From Spirosoma endophyticum (lineage in GTDB: Bacteria; Bacteroidota; Bacteroidia; Cytophagales; Spirosomataceae), in NCBI RefSeq assembly GCF_900112365.1, contig NZ_FOLQ01000002.1:62001-126000 (forward strand): a stretch of DNA of 64,000 nt, given 5' to 3'. Shown in pieces: positions 54,300 to 63,320 of the stretch. The position numbers were made by a program, and so were the translations under genes. Within the stretch, counting starts at the first letter, position 1; every line of letters starts with the position of its first letter. The notes under the pieces were generated by a model. The model had not been told where the DNA came from and did not search any database. It worked only from the letters and a program-made list of their open reading frames with translations.

Positions 54300-54543
54300 G
54301 ATCAAGTTTATTCGTTGTTCAATACTCTAACTATTTATTGCGTAAAATGTTCAAGGCTAGCTACTTATGTGGAATTTGTTGCCCAGTTAACACCCAATTG
54401 GGGATTCAGCGCTACGTTCCGTTCTGAAGCGGGCTAAGTTTTTCGACGTAACACCTTTTCCACTTCATGAAGCAAGTTCTTTGCCTCGATTTATAGTCCT
54501 TCTGCTGATTTTTAACTCGCCTACTTCGCCGACTGCTCAAATA

Positions 54544-54575
54544 GAAAACCCTTAGTGAAATTCACCAAGGGTTTT
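54544..54575 (-). terminator. terminator for the nitroreductase gene cluster
   Basis: AAAACCCTTAGTGAA pairs with TTCACCAAGGGTTTT with one mismatch; on the minus strand it ends in a TTTT run just after the nitroreductase stop. Confidence 0.75.
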
Positions 54576-54600
54576 GACATGTCAATAAGGGAACCGAAGT

Positions 54601-55233
54601 CTACGCTAGTTCAATAAACAGATCTTTTCTGGAACGACGCACTTTGGTCGCCTTTGCTAAGAAGTCTTTTTCTGCATCCCGATAACCGAGTGCGACTAAT
54701 GCTACACTACGTAATCCTTTGGCGGGTAAGTCCAGAATTTTGTCGAGGGCTGCGGCATTAAAACCCTCCATGGGGGTAGCGTCAACGTGTTCGGTGGCTG
54801 CTGCAATCAGGGCGGAACCTAAGCCAATATACGCCTGACGAGATGCCCAGATGGCCTGCTCTTCGGGGGTTTTAGACAAAATATTGCCTTTGATTGAATC
54901 GGCAAACGGACGTAGCGATTCGACCGGAACGTTACGCGTATCGGCAATCAACTGCATATACGCATCGACCTGTGCCGCTTCTACGTTCGCCCAGTGGGCG
55001 AAAACCAGCAAGTGTGATCCCTCAACGATTTGCGGTTGCGGACAAGCCAGTTCATGAATTTTGCCTTTCAGTTCATGATTGTCGATTACGATAACATTAT
55101 ACGGTTGTAAACCTGCCGACGATGCCGACAGGCGAATTGCTTCCAGAATCGTGTCTACTTTTTCGGCCGGGATTTTCTGGCCGTTCATCTTTTTGGCAGC
55201 GTACCGCCAGTTCATTGCTTCCAGTAATTCCAT
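54601..55233 (-). CDS. nitroreductase family NAD(P)H oxidoreductase
   Basis: A 210-residue FMN-dependent nitroreductase: MNWRYAAKKMNGQKIPAEKVD at the start (FMN-binding Arg/Lys), RLSASSAGLQPYNVIVID, and GLGSALIAAATEHVDATPMEGF followed by GLRSVALVALGYRD near the end. Members reduce nitro groups, quinones or enones with NAD(P)H. It is the last gene of a TetR-YceI-DsbA-nitroreductase series (30-base gap after DsbA), which suggests a redox stress response under the TetR gene. Confidence 0.88.
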   Translation of the reverse strand: MELLEAMNWRYAAKKMNGQKIPAEKVDTILEAIRLSASSAGLQPYNVIVIDNHELKGKIHELACPQPQIVEGSHLLVFAHWANVEAAQVDAYMQLIADTRNVPVESLRPFADSIKGNILSKTPEEQAIWASRQAYIGLGSALIAAATEHVDATPMEGFNAAALDKILDLPAKGLRSVALVALGYRDAEKDFLAKATKVRRSRKDLFIELA

Positions 55234-55263
55234 AAGAGTGGGTTGTATTCTTTGGGTAAGCTA

Positions 55264-55968
55264 TTAACAGACTTCGCCGGGTGAGCAAGCTGGTCCATCG
55301 GTTGGGCCTTGGACAACCAAAGGATTTGCTTTTTCCCATGCTGACCAGGCTGTGTCGAGGGCACCCAGAAATGTCTCGGGCTGTTGAGCCCCCGAAACTG
55401 CATACCGGCGATCTAGTACAAAAAACGGTACGCCCCGTGCGCCCACCTGCTGCGCTTCGTACACATCCCGGCTAACGGCCTCGGCGAACTGATTGCTGTC
55501 CAGCATTTGCTGAACCTCAGCGGCATCAAGGCCAATCCCAGTGCCCATTTCAAGTAACGTAGCGTGATCGGACGTATCGCGTCCTTCAGTAAAATAAGCC
55601 CGTAACAAACGTTCTTCGGCGGCATCACCCAGGTTATGTTTTTTCGCAAGTTGGATCAGGCGGTGCGCATCCCATGAATTAGCCACAACCGCTTTGTCGA
55701 AGTCATACGATAAACCAACTTCGCGGGCCATTGCCGTAACCCGATCGTTCATGCGTTTGGCTTCGTCCAGGCTCCAGCCTTTCACGTCGGCCAAATATTG
55801 GTTAATGTTTTTACCGGGTTCCGTTTTCATGTCCGGATTCAGCTGAAAGCTTTTCCAGACAACATTTACCTGGTCTTTATGGGCAAATTCATTGAGCGCG
55901 TGCTCAAACTTCCGTTTGCCAATGTAGCAAAAGGGGCACATCACATCGCTCCAGATTTCAACGTCCAT
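55264..55968 (-). CDS. DsbA family oxidoreductase (FrnE-like)
   Basis: A 234-residue protein with a thioredoxin fold and active site CPFC (Cys11, Cys14) in IWSDVMCPFCYIGKRKFE, which matches the FrnE/DsbA-like subgroup of cytoplasmic polyketide-associated and stress-related isomerases. No signal peptide, so it should act in the cytoplasm. GARGVPFFVLDRRYAVSGAQ is the cis-Pro loop. Short gaps on both sides (12 bases to yceI, 30 to nitroreductase) indicate an operon. Confidence 0.88.
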   Translation of the reverse strand: MDVEIWSDVMCPFCYIGKRKFEHALNEFAHKDQVNVVWKSFQLNPDMKTEPGKNINQYLADVKGWSLDEAKRMNDRVTAMAREVGLSYDFDKAVVANSWDAHRLIQLAKKHNLGDAAEERLLRAYFTEGRDTSDHATLLEMGTGIGLDAAEVQQMLDSNQFAEAVSRDVYEAQQVGARGVPFFVLDRRYAVSGAQQPETFLGALDTAWSAWEKANPLVVQGPTDGPACSPGEVC

Positions 55969-55980
55969 TTCGTTTCGTGA

Positions 55981-56514
55981 TTAAGCCGCCTGGGCCAGTT
56001 GAATGTTGGCAATGAGTTTAATGTCTTCGCCGAGAGCAAGTCCACCCGTTTCCGTCAAGGCATTGTAGGTCAGGCCAAATTCTTTACGATTGATCTTTCC
56101 GGTAACTTCAAACCCAAGTTTTTTATTACCGTAATTATCCTTGGCTGTTCCGCCATATTCAGCTTTCAGGGTCACAGGTTTAGTAACGCCTTTCATGGTC
56201 AAATCACCCGTCAGTACATATTCGTCGTCGTCAACTTTTTTGAAGGAGGTCGATTTGAAGGCGATTTTCGGATAGGTTTCAGCCTCGAAAAAATCAGCTG
56301 ATTTCAGGTGGGTGTCCCGCATTTCCTGATTGGTATCAACGCTGTTTACATCCAGCGAAAAGTGAACTTCGGCCCCGTCGAAATCGTCGTGTTCGGTGGT
56401 TGCTCCACCATCAAAATTTCGGAACGTACCGGTTACCGTCGAGATGACCAGGTGTTTTACTTTGAATTGTACTTCGGAGTGCATTGGGTCTACGACCCAT
56501 TTAGTTGTTGCCAT
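55981..56514 (-). CDS. YceI family protein
   Basis: A 177-residue lipocalin-like YceI protein: KWVVDPMHSEVQFKVKHLVIS, then the FRNFDGG strand, VDTNQEMRDTHLKSADFFEAETYPKIAF and LTMKGVTKPVTL, all typical. YceI proteins bind isoprenoid-like lipids, often in the periplasm, but no signal peptide is visible here. It lies in the TetR-led operon. Confidence 0.9.
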   Translation of the reverse strand: MATTKWVVDPMHSEVQFKVKHLVISTVTGTFRNFDGGATTEHDDFDGAEVHFSLDVNSVDTNQEMRDTHLKSADFFEAETYPKIAFKSTSFKKVDDDEYVLTGDLTMKGVTKPVTLKAEYGGTAKDNYGNKKLGFEVTGKINRKEFGLTYNALTETGGLALGEDIKLIANIQLAQAA

Positions 56515-56644
56515 GATTAGTTTACGTGATTTGACTTGTTTTACTAGTTGTTTTTGCTCCTGTTTATCGCGTGTAACGGCTCAGTAGTAGTTTATTGAGT
56601 ACGCTGATATAAATGCTAACACCGTTAGTTTAGGGGCAAAAAAA

Positions 56645-57247
56645 TTATCCTTTTAAGGTTTTTATAAAGCCATCAATAGCGTCTTTCAGCACCAATTGAC
56701 TCCATGGGTTAGTCGTTACTTTCCCGTCAATCAACTGGATTGAAACCAGACCGTGTAAAATGGACCAGTACGTATGAAACTTTAGAAAGGCATCGACCTG
56801 TGGATTTGTGCTGGTGCTAATGGCTTCCTGAATAACGCCGATGAGTACGTTCGAAAACTTCTTCATCTCGGTAACCTGATTTACTTCTTCACAGCGCGGA
56901 ATCCCCAGCCCGAACATAAGCTGGTAAAACTCCTTATGATCGAAAGCAAAGTTCCAATAACCCTGTGCAATGGCCTCCAACTGCTGACTAGCTTCGGGTT
57001 GGCTGTCGCGCTGCCGAATAACTTCTTCCGTTAGCAAGTGGAATCCTTCCCGGGTGAATTCTGCCAAAATGGCGTCTTTGTTTTCAAAGTGGCTGTAAAT
57101 CACAGGCACACTATACTCGATAGCATCGGCAATCTTACGGATAGAAAGCGCCTGCCAGCCTTCCTCCAGAACCAACTGCCACGCTGCCTGTAAGATGCTG
57201 GTTTTAACTTCTACTTTTTGCCGTAATCGACGCTCAAGAATTCCCAT
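56645..57247 (-). CDS. TetR family regulator with WHG-type C-terminus
   Basis: A 200-residue TetR repressor: N-terminal HTH WQALSIRKIADAIEYSVPVIYSHFENKDAIL, and the TetR_C WHG-type domain with FDHKEFYQLMFGLGIP and TYWSILHGLVS. It is first in the TetR-YceI-DsbA-nitroreductase minus-strand series (130 bases upstream of yceI), so it probably controls these genes and itself. Confidence 0.88.
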   Translation of the reverse strand: MGILERRLRQKVEVKTSILQAAWQLVLEEGWQALSIRKIADAIEYSVPVIYSHFENKDAILAEFTREGFHLLTEEVIRQRDSQPEASQQLEAIAQGYWNFAFDHKEFYQLMFGLGIPRCEEVNQVTEMKKFSNVLIGVIQEAISTSTNPQVDAFLKFHTYWSILHGLVSIQLIDGKVTTNPWSQLVLKDAIDGFIKTLKG

Positions 57248-57868
57248 TGTGGGTGTGTTCTGTTTTATAACAGTGTTAACTATACTATCGGTCGTAAAGT
57301 TTCCTAGTACAGAAAATAGGTAAAAAAGATGAAAATTTTTTTTACCTGCGCAGAAACACTGCGTAGTAGTCCCTAACCTTTGATGCGATGGTTCGAATTA
57401 ATAGCTAAACCGGATGCGGGTTTCTGTATAGCCCCATAGTATCGAAGCCCCTGGCTGATCCCGATGTGCTGTTGGTTATAGATTGGTTCTGTCACTGAAT
57501 GCAGGTTCGAATCCTGCTGTCAACCTGACACGTTGATCCATGGGGTGGAAGAAGATGACCACTTCTAAAAAGGTCACTCAGCTAAATAAAATCGGTTAGA
57601 AGCTATCCGGTGGCGTAGTTGGCTTGCCAGAGACGTAACAGTTTAGTGAGAGCCAGCAGGCAGGTCTCGCCTTTGTCGGGCGTATGCTGTTTCTGGAAAG
57701 TACTCGGGTAAGTTGGTTAGTTGAATAGAAGCGTTGCAACTGCTCAGGCAATCTACCAGTCGGAAACCTTTCTCCGAAGCAGCGTACCAAAATAAGGGCT
57801 AACCAGCTTCCGCCTTGCTGAATGGATAGTTTCGGACCGGTTATTTTTTTGACTATTTAACCAATACG
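57248..57868. other. 621 bp intergenic region with a tRNA-like relic
   Basis: Between the TetR gene (minus) and the slipin gene (plus). Contains the tRNA-like relic at 57453-57525. A minus-strand stretch at 57596-57790 has open frames whose wording (KGETCLLALTKLLRLWQANYATG in one frame) looks like a coding relic, possibly a transposase C-terminus, but frames are broken and no family could be assigned. Confidence 0.45.
57453..57525 (+). pseudogene. degenerate tRNA-Asp-like relic
   Basis: A 73-base, tRNA-sized segment. The T arm is perfect (GCAGG, loop TTCGAAT, CCTGC), preceded by CTGTCAC, the tRNA-Asp anticodon loop with GTC, and a D-loop-like TGGTTA. Acceptor ends GGCTGAT and GTCAACC pair with one mismatch and one wobble. 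The anticodon stem does not pair and the variable loop is missing, so it cannot be a working tRNA. Confidence 0.4.
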
Positions 57869-59002
57869 ATGATGAAAACTGTACGCATCCAGGCCCTACA
57901 GATCGGGTTAGTGTTCAAACATGGCGGCTACCAAAAAATGCTTTCGACGGGTAACCATTGGGTCTGGTCGAGCGAAACCGTTTATGTCTACAACCGGGGA
58001 GAGCTGTTAAAGAATCCTCCCTACGATCTGGCCATGCTGCTGGAGTACCCGGAGGTTGCTGCCGAACTCGATGTGGTTGAGGTAAAAGACAACGAGATCG
58101 CCCTTCAGTACGAGAATGGGCTTTTTCAGACAGTCCTCCAAAAAGGCCGTCATGCCTACTGGAAGTCGGAGCGCCGAAGCGGGTTAAAGCAGTACCAGTA
58201 CATAAAAGCCGATTTGAGTCAACTCGAAATTCCGGGTACTATTGACTTGATTTCACTAATGCCACAACCCTTATCGGCCTTTGTGCGGACATATACCGTT
58301 GAAGCGCATGAGCAGGGTGTTCTGTTCATCGACTGGAAATTTGACCGGCTATTGAGTCCTGGTACGTATTTCTGGTGGAAAAACAATACGCCTGTCCATG
58401 TACTGAAAGTCGATACACGCCAGCAGCAGATGGAAGTTTCGGGACAGGAAATCCTGACCAAAGACAAAGCGTCGTTGCGCCTGAGTTTTTATATTCAATA
58501 TCATGTGCAGGATATAATCAAAGCACTGGTCGACAACAAAGACTACGACAAGCAATTATACGTGTCAATTCAACTGGCTTTGCGTGAGTACGTTGGTAGC
58601 TTGACGCTGGATGAACTCCTCGACAAAAAAGGCGAGCTGGCGCCGTTCGTGGTAAACGCCACGTTGGCTAAAGCCGCTGAACTGGGTGTTAAACTTCGCA
58701 ACGGTGGCGTGCGTGACATCATTCTGCCGGGCGACATGCGCGACATCATGAATCAGGTGTTGATGGCTGAAAAGAAGGCGCAGGCCAACATTATCATGCG
58801 TCGGGAAGAAACGGCTTCGACCCGTAGCTTACTGAATACCGCTAAATTGATGGAAGACAACGAAATGCTCTGGAAATTGAAAGAGATGGAATACGTAGAG
58901 AAAATCTCGGACAAAATCAGCTCGATCTCCGTTTCGAACGATGGCTCAATGGTCGATCAATTGAAGCAGCTTTTCGTTCGCGGGCGAGGCCGAAATACGT
59001 AA
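57869..59002 (+). CDS. slipin/SPFH family protein without membrane anchor
   Basis: A 377-residue band-7 (SPFH) protein of the slipin type: central band-7 domain about residues 120-280 (EAHEQGVLFIDWKFDRLLSPG, EILTKDKASLRLSFYIQYHV), then an Ala/Lys/Glu-rich helix (MAEKKAQANIIMRREETASTRSLL). Unlike typical slipins it has no N-terminal hydrophobic segment. Directly followed by rtcB, an arrangement seen in other bacteria in RNA-repair settings. ATG 57872 is an equally likely start. Confidence 0.85.
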   Translation: MMKTVRIQALQIGLVFKHGGYQKMLSTGNHWVWSSETVYVYNRGELLKNPPYDLAMLLEYPEVAAELDVVEVKDNEIALQYENGLFQTVLQKGRHAYWKSERRSGLKQYQYIKADLSQLEIPGTIDLISLMPQPLSAFVRTYTVEAHEQGVLFIDWKFDRLLSPGTYFWWKNNTPVHVLKVDTRQQQMEVSGQEILTKDKASLRLSFYIQYHVQDIIKALVDNKDYDKQLYVSIQLALREYVGSLTLDELLDKKGELAPFVVNATLAKAAELGVKLRNGGVRDIILPGDMRDIMNQVLMAEKKAQANIIMRREETASTRSLLNTAKLMEDNEMLWKLKEMEYVEKISDKISSISVSNDGSMVDQLKQLFVRGRGRNT

Positions 59003-59010
59003 TTATTTTC

Positions 59011-59053
59011 TGTCATGCTGACGCACCGGGCGGCAGGCTGCGTCAGCATGACA
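59011..59053. repeat. TGTCAT-type hairpin overlapping the extended rtcB frame
   Basis: Perfect 15-bp arms, TGTCATGCTGACGCA and its complement, with a 13-base GC-rich loop. The longest rtcB reading frame begins inside it. Confidence 0.85.
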
Positions 59054-59068
59054 AAACAAAAAACCAAC

Positions 59069-60595
59069 ATGGAAACACCAATTTCATTAGACGATATTCT
59101 GTCCCTGGGGCCAATCCCGGAGCATTTACATACAACGTTTCTGCGGGTAGCAAATGGCCTCGTGCAACGTGCTGACTACTCCAGAGAAAAGGCAATGGGA
59201 TTGATGGCACAGATGCTTCAGAATCCTAAGAAGTTTGCCTATTCCAAGAACAAGGTCACCAATCTGGCGCGGTCAATTTATGACATGAACAAGCAGGGTA
59301 TTGCCGTGCCGTTGAGCGAAACGGGTGTGGGACACCTGCCACCCGAGCCAGCTCCGTATGTGTTAAATTCTGCCAAAAAACAATTGGAAAATGCGTTCGA
59401 ATTACGTAGCGGGCCACTGCCGTATGCCGTTTTTGGTCGTGAGCAAATTGAGGAAGGGGCGTTGCGTCAAATGGAAACAGCAGCTAGCCTGCCGGTTTCG
59501 GTGGCGGGTGCACTTATGCCCGATGCACATCAGGGCTACGGACTTCCCATCGGGGGCGTCCTGGCTACAGAAGTAAATACGATCATTCCGTTTGCGGTTG
59601 GCGTCGATATTGCCTGCCGAATGTGTTTATCGGTATTCGATTTGCCCCCTGCATTTTTGAAACGGGAACCGCATTTATTGAAGAAGTCGCTGATGGAGCA
59701 AACCAAATTTGGACTTGGTGGCGAAACCCGCGAAAAGTTCGACGAGAGCGTGATGGACCTACCCGAATGGCGGGCCACGAAAGTGATTCGCGACCTGAAA
59801 GACAAAGCTCACCGCCAGTTAGGAAGCTCCGGTACGGGTAATCATTTCGTAGAATGGGGACTTGTTGACGTGTACGAACACGATGATCATTTGAATTTGC
59901 CACCGGGCGAATATCTGGCTTTATTATCGCATTCCGGGTCGCGTGGATTTGGCGGGAACGTAGCGAATTACTATTCGAAACTGGCGATGCAGAAAACCAA
60001 ACTGCCCAAACAGGCAGCGCATCTGGCCTGGCTCGACCTGAACACCGAAGAGGGGCAGGAGTACTGGATTGCGATGAACCTGGCGGGTGACTATGCCTCT
60101 GCCAACCACCACGAAATTCACAATAAACTGGCTAAAGCACTAGGGGAGAAGCCACTGGCAATGGTCGAGAATCACCACAATTTTGCGTGGAAAGAGCAAC
60201 TGGCCGATGGCCGTGAGGTGATGGTTCACCGAAAAGGAGCCACCCCCGCCGGAACCAATGTGCTGGGTATTATTCCGGGATCAATGACGCAACCGGGCTT
60301 TGTCGTACGTGGACGAGGCAATGCTGACTCCATTAACTCGGCCTCGCACGGGGCTGGTCGGTTGATGTCGCGGACGCAGGCGTTCAATACATTGACGCGT
60401 TCTCAATGGAATAAAGCCCTTACTGAGGCTGATATTCAACTCGTTGGTGGTGATCTGGATGAAGCGCCGATGGTCTATAAAAACATTGATACCGTTATCG
60501 ACGCCCAGCGCGATCTGGTATCGATACTGGCGAAGTTCACGCCCAGAATTGTTCGAATGGCCGACGCCAATCGAAAAGAAGGGCGGGAAGATTGA
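59069..60595 (+). CDS. rtcB: RtcB family RNA ligase
   Basis: A 508-residue RtcB from ATG 59069 (METPISLDDILSLG); the frame runs back to 59015, but those codons lie in a hairpin. Motifs: MPDAHQGYGLPIGGVLAT (metal-binding His), VGVDIACRMC (Asp and Cys metal ligands), GSSGTGNHFVEWG, LLSHSGSRGFGG, PGSMTQPGFVVRG and the GTP-linked His in SASHGAGRLMSR. RtcB joins 2',3'-cyclic phosphate RNA ends to 5'-OH ends and serves tRNA or stress RNA repair. It follows a slipin gene on the same strand. Confidence 0.93.
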   Translation: METPISLDDILSLGPIPEHLHTTFLRVANGLVQRADYSREKAMGLMAQMLQNPKKFAYSKNKVTNLARSIYDMNKQGIAVPLSETGVGHLPPEPAPYVLNSAKKQLENAFELRSGPLPYAVFGREQIEEGALRQMETAASLPVSVAGALMPDAHQGYGLPIGGVLATEVNTIIPFAVGVDIACRMCLSVFDLPPAFLKREPHLLKKSLMEQTKFGLGGETREKFDESVMDLPEWRATKVIRDLKDKAHRQLGSSGTGNHFVEWGLVDVYEHDDHLNLPPGEYLALLSHSGSRGFGGNVANYYSKLAMQKTKLPKQAAHLAWLDLNTEEGQEYWIAMNLAGDYASANHHEIHNKLAKALGEKPLAMVENHHNFAWKEQLADGREVMVHRKGATPAGTNVLGIIPGSMTQPGFVVRGRGNADSINSASHGAGRLMSRTQAFNTLTRSQWNKALTEADIQLVGGDLDEAPMVYKNIDTVIDAQRDLVSILAKFTPRIVRMADANRKEGRED

Positions 60596-60658
60596 CGCTT
60601 GGCTGCGATCATAGCGCTTCGTGCGTTTCACTACGTTGTTTTTTACAGTGATTTAGTT

Positions 60659-60691
60659 AACGTAACGTGGACTTCCATTCCACGTTACGTT
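60659..60691. terminator. bidirectional terminator after rtcB
   Basis: AACGTAACGTGG and its complement in a perfect 12-bp stem between convergent genes; the end overlaps the stop codon of the minus-strand esterase by two bases. Confidence 0.75.
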
Positions 60692-61652
60692 ATGGAAGTG
60701 AGTAACCCTTAAAGAAACTCCAGATGATGTCGTTATTGACGAACGCGTCCGATGGGGCATCCCCGATAAACCTAGCGCCTTTCTGCCCACCCGGCCAGGC
60801 GTGTCCGCCGTCTGTTGTCAGATAGTATTGAATTTCCGAACCGCCCTGGCAGTCCGACCATTTATAAAATGTGTACTTATCTGTTGTGCGAACGACCTGT
60901 TTCTGAGTCTTGCACTGCGCGAATTGGGCAAAAACGGCCAGTGTCCTGTCCACCGGAGCGTTCCACTGTTTGTTAATACTTTTCGTACCAACACCGCCCG
61001 TGTACGGAACATTGCGATCCAGTTGGGAATGGACGTGCAGAATCGGCATGACGCGCTTAGGCTGGCAAGGTGTTTTTAGCTGCATGGTTCCCGAGTTTGC
61101 TGCGATAGCCGCCACTTTATCCGATAGTTCGCAGGCCAGTCGATAGCAAAGCATCGCTCCATTGGAATGACCTGTGGCATACACGCGTTTCTCGTCGATT
61201 TGATACGTAGTAGTCAGTTTATAGATCAATTTGCTGATGAACCCAACGTCGTCTGCTTCCTGTGTCGACGCCACCTGTCCACAGCAGGCGCCCGCATTCC
61301 AGGTTCGCAGATGCAACACGCCGGGGTTTTGCAGGCCATCGGGATAGACGACAACAAACCCTTCCTGATCCGCTTTTTCGCTCAACTTTGACTGAGATTC
61401 AAACTGCTGACCGCTGCCACCACCGCCATGCAACGCAATGACCAGCGGCAGTGAACTCCCATTCTTTTTATAGGCAGGCGGTAGGTGTATCCAGTAGATT
61501 CTGGTCTGCCCGTCATGCCGGATCGTATCACGAACGCTGGGCTCTACTAACGTAGTGAACGCAGATTTTCGAGTTATGAAACTAGCTGCGAAAGCTGTAT
61601 CCGGCAGTAGAATAGCGCTATCAATTAGCATCAAAAGGAGCAATTTACCCAT
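60690..61652 (-). CDS. secreted LpqC/PHB-depolymerase-like esterase
   Basis: A 320-residue secreted alpha/beta hydrolase of the LpqC (feruloyl/poly-hydroxybutyrate depolymerase-like) type. ATG 61652 (MGKLLLLMLIDSAILLP) opens a signal peptide; the frame extends to 61772, but those codons do not look like coding sequence. Motifs: LVIALHGGGGSGQQF (oxyanion), GHSNGAMLCYRLACE (nucleophile Ser), RVMPILHVHSQLDRNVPY (Asp region) and TDGGHAWPG (His). Substrate uncertain. Confidence 0.85.
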   Translation of the reverse strand: MGKLLLLMLIDSAILLPDTAFAASFITRKSAFTTLVEPSVRDTIRHDGQTRIYWIHLPPAYKKNGSSLPLVIALHGGGGSGQQFESQSKLSEKADQEGFVVVYPDGLQNPGVLHLRTWNAGACCGQVASTQEADDVGFISKLIYKLTTTYQIDEKRVYATGHSNGAMLCYRLACELSDKVAAIAANSGTMQLKTPCQPKRVMPILHVHSQLDRNVPYTGGVGTKSINKQWNAPVDRTLAVFAQFAQCKTQKQVVRTTDKYTFYKWSDCQGGSEIQYYLTTDGGHAWPGGQKGARFIGDAPSDAFVNNDIIWSFFKGYSLP

Positions 61653-62036
61653 GAGAAAATGAAATTTTGGGTGGACAAGGATATACGTAACATAGTTCCG
61701 GCAATCTGTCGCCACGAGCGACGAAGGATTGTGTGCCAAGATAAGCAGCAACGGAGGGTTTATGGGATACAAAGGTGAACCAGGGAGTTAAGGGATGAGA
61801 CATGAGTGGATTACAATTAGACGTCTGGAAATAAATAGTTGGGCCCAATTTATGTCGTATTAATAGGCCTGTCTTCTATAGGGTCGATATTTAGAAAATA
61901 GCTGCCCCAAACGAGTAACTTAAAGCCGAAAGGGGTAATTTGGCGTGGAAAAGTACTTTATGACCCTAGACGAGTGTCTTGACTAAAGCAGGATCAGGTT
62001 ACTCGACTGTCTAATCAGCCTAAACACAATTCAATC
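61653..62036. other. 384 bp divergent intergenic region
   Basis: Between the esterase (minus) and fucP (plus). AT-rich, no gene, no clear repeat or palindrome; no exact TAnnTTTG box found upstream of fucP. Confidence 0.5.
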
Positions 62037-63284
62037 ATGCAGGCAACACCCGTAGCTAGCAAATCGACGCCAGCCTCGTTTACCGAAAATAAATACCTGA
62101 TCACGCTCGTCTTTGTTACCTCCCTTTTCATGTTTTGGGGTGTCGCCATCACGATGGGTGATGTGTTGAACAAACACTTTCAACACGTTCTGAGCCTTAC
62201 CAAGACACAATCAGCCTTTGTTCAGTTTGCTATTTTTGGGGCCTATTTCGTCATGGGTATCCCGGCTGGTTTGTTCATGAAGCGGTTTGGGTATAAAAAC
62301 GGAGTATTGCTAGGGCTTTCGCTTTTTGCCGTAGGTTCGTTTTTGTTCGTTCCTGCCGCAGCCGCTGCTTCTTTTACTTATTTTGGTATTGCCCTATTTA
62401 TACTGGGTTGCGGCATTTCAACCCTTGAAACGGTTGCTCATCCCTTCGTGGCCGCCCTCGGCGACCAGCGTACCAGCGATCAACGTATCAATTTCGCCCA
62501 GGCTTTCAACGCCTTGGGGGCCATCATCGGACCAGCCATCGGCTCTTATTTTCTATTGCGGAACAATACCGTGGGAAGTACCGATCTGACCTCCGTTAAG
62601 ACATTGTACATTGTCATCGGTAGTGTCATCGCGACGATTGCCATCCTTTTTTCATTCGTAAAAGTGCCTGCGCTTACGGACCCACACACCGTGGTTACCG
62701 ATCCTGATGCCGCGAACGTTGATGTTGAGCCTGGTAAAACCCTTTTTCAACATAAACACTTCGTGTGGGCCGTCATTGCCCAGTTTTTCAACGTAGCCGC
62801 GCAGGGAGGAACCTGGGCCTTTTTTATCAATTACGGACACGAAAAAATGGGTTTTTCGGACGCCGTTGCGGGCAACTACATGGTGTTGTTTATGGGGCTC
62901 ATGCTGGCCGGACGCTTTGTTGGTACGTTCCTGATGCGGGTCATTGCCCCCCATTCCTTACTGGCTATTTTCGCTGCCTGCAATATTGTTATGTGTCTGA
63001 TCATTACGCAAAGCCTGGGCTGGCCTTCCTTCATTGCGTTGCTGATGCTCAATTTCTTTTTCAGTATCATGTTCCCAACCATATTTAGTTTAGGATTGAA
63101 AAATCTTGGATCGCACACACAGCAAGCATCTTCGTTTATCTCAATGGGCGTGGTTGGTGGCGCTGTTTTCCCCTTTTTGATGGGCATGGCTGCTGAGAAA
63201 GATGTAGCCAATGCCTACTACCTGCCGATTATCTGCTACGTTGTCATTGGCCTGTTCGGCGCGAAGTTTTATAAGGTAAAATAA
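62037..63284 (+). CDS. fucP: FucP-family sugar:proton symporter
   Basis: A 415-residue MFS transporter with 12 predicted helices. The FucP subfamily is marked by SLFMFWGVAITMGDVLNKHFQ in helix 1, PAGLFMKRFGYKNG in loop 2-3, CGISTLETVAHPFVAALGD in helix 4 and QAFNALGAIIGPAIGS in helix 5. FucP carries L-fucose (and relatives such as galactose or arabinose) with a proton. It may take up the sugar released by GH95 in the glycan locus, but the distance (15 kb) makes this an inference. fucI, fucK and fucA are not in the window. Confidence 0.85.
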   Translation: MQATPVASKSTPASFTENKYLITLVFVTSLFMFWGVAITMGDVLNKHFQHVLSLTKTQSAFVQFAIFGAYFVMGIPAGLFMKRFGYKNGVLLGLSLFAVGSFLFVPAAAAASFTYFGIALFILGCGISTLETVAHPFVAALGDQRTSDQRINFAQAFNALGAIIGPAIGSYFLLRNNTVGSTDLTSVKTLYIVIGSVIATIAILFSFVKVPALTDPHTVVTDPDAANVDVEPGKTLFQHKHFVWAVIAQFFNVAAQGGTWAFFINYGHEKMGFSDAVAGNYMVLFMGLMLAGRFVGTFLMRVIAPHSLLAIFAACNIVMCLIITQSLGWPSFIALLMLNFFFSIMFPTIFSLGLKNLGSHTQQASSFISMGVVGGAVFPFLMGMAAEKDVANAYYLPIICYVVIGLFGAKFYKVK

Positions 63285-63320
63285 ATTCAATCTTGATATT
63301 AGCGAGCTAAACGTAAAGAG

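Noticed and set aside
57596..57790. 64-codon minus-strand gene
   Set aside because: Coding-like wording is spread over different frames, consistent with a relic rather than this open frame.
59015..59068. N-terminal extension of RtcB
   Set aside because: It is encoded by a perfect hairpin of an intergenic repeat family; METPISL at 59069 starts the conserved protein.
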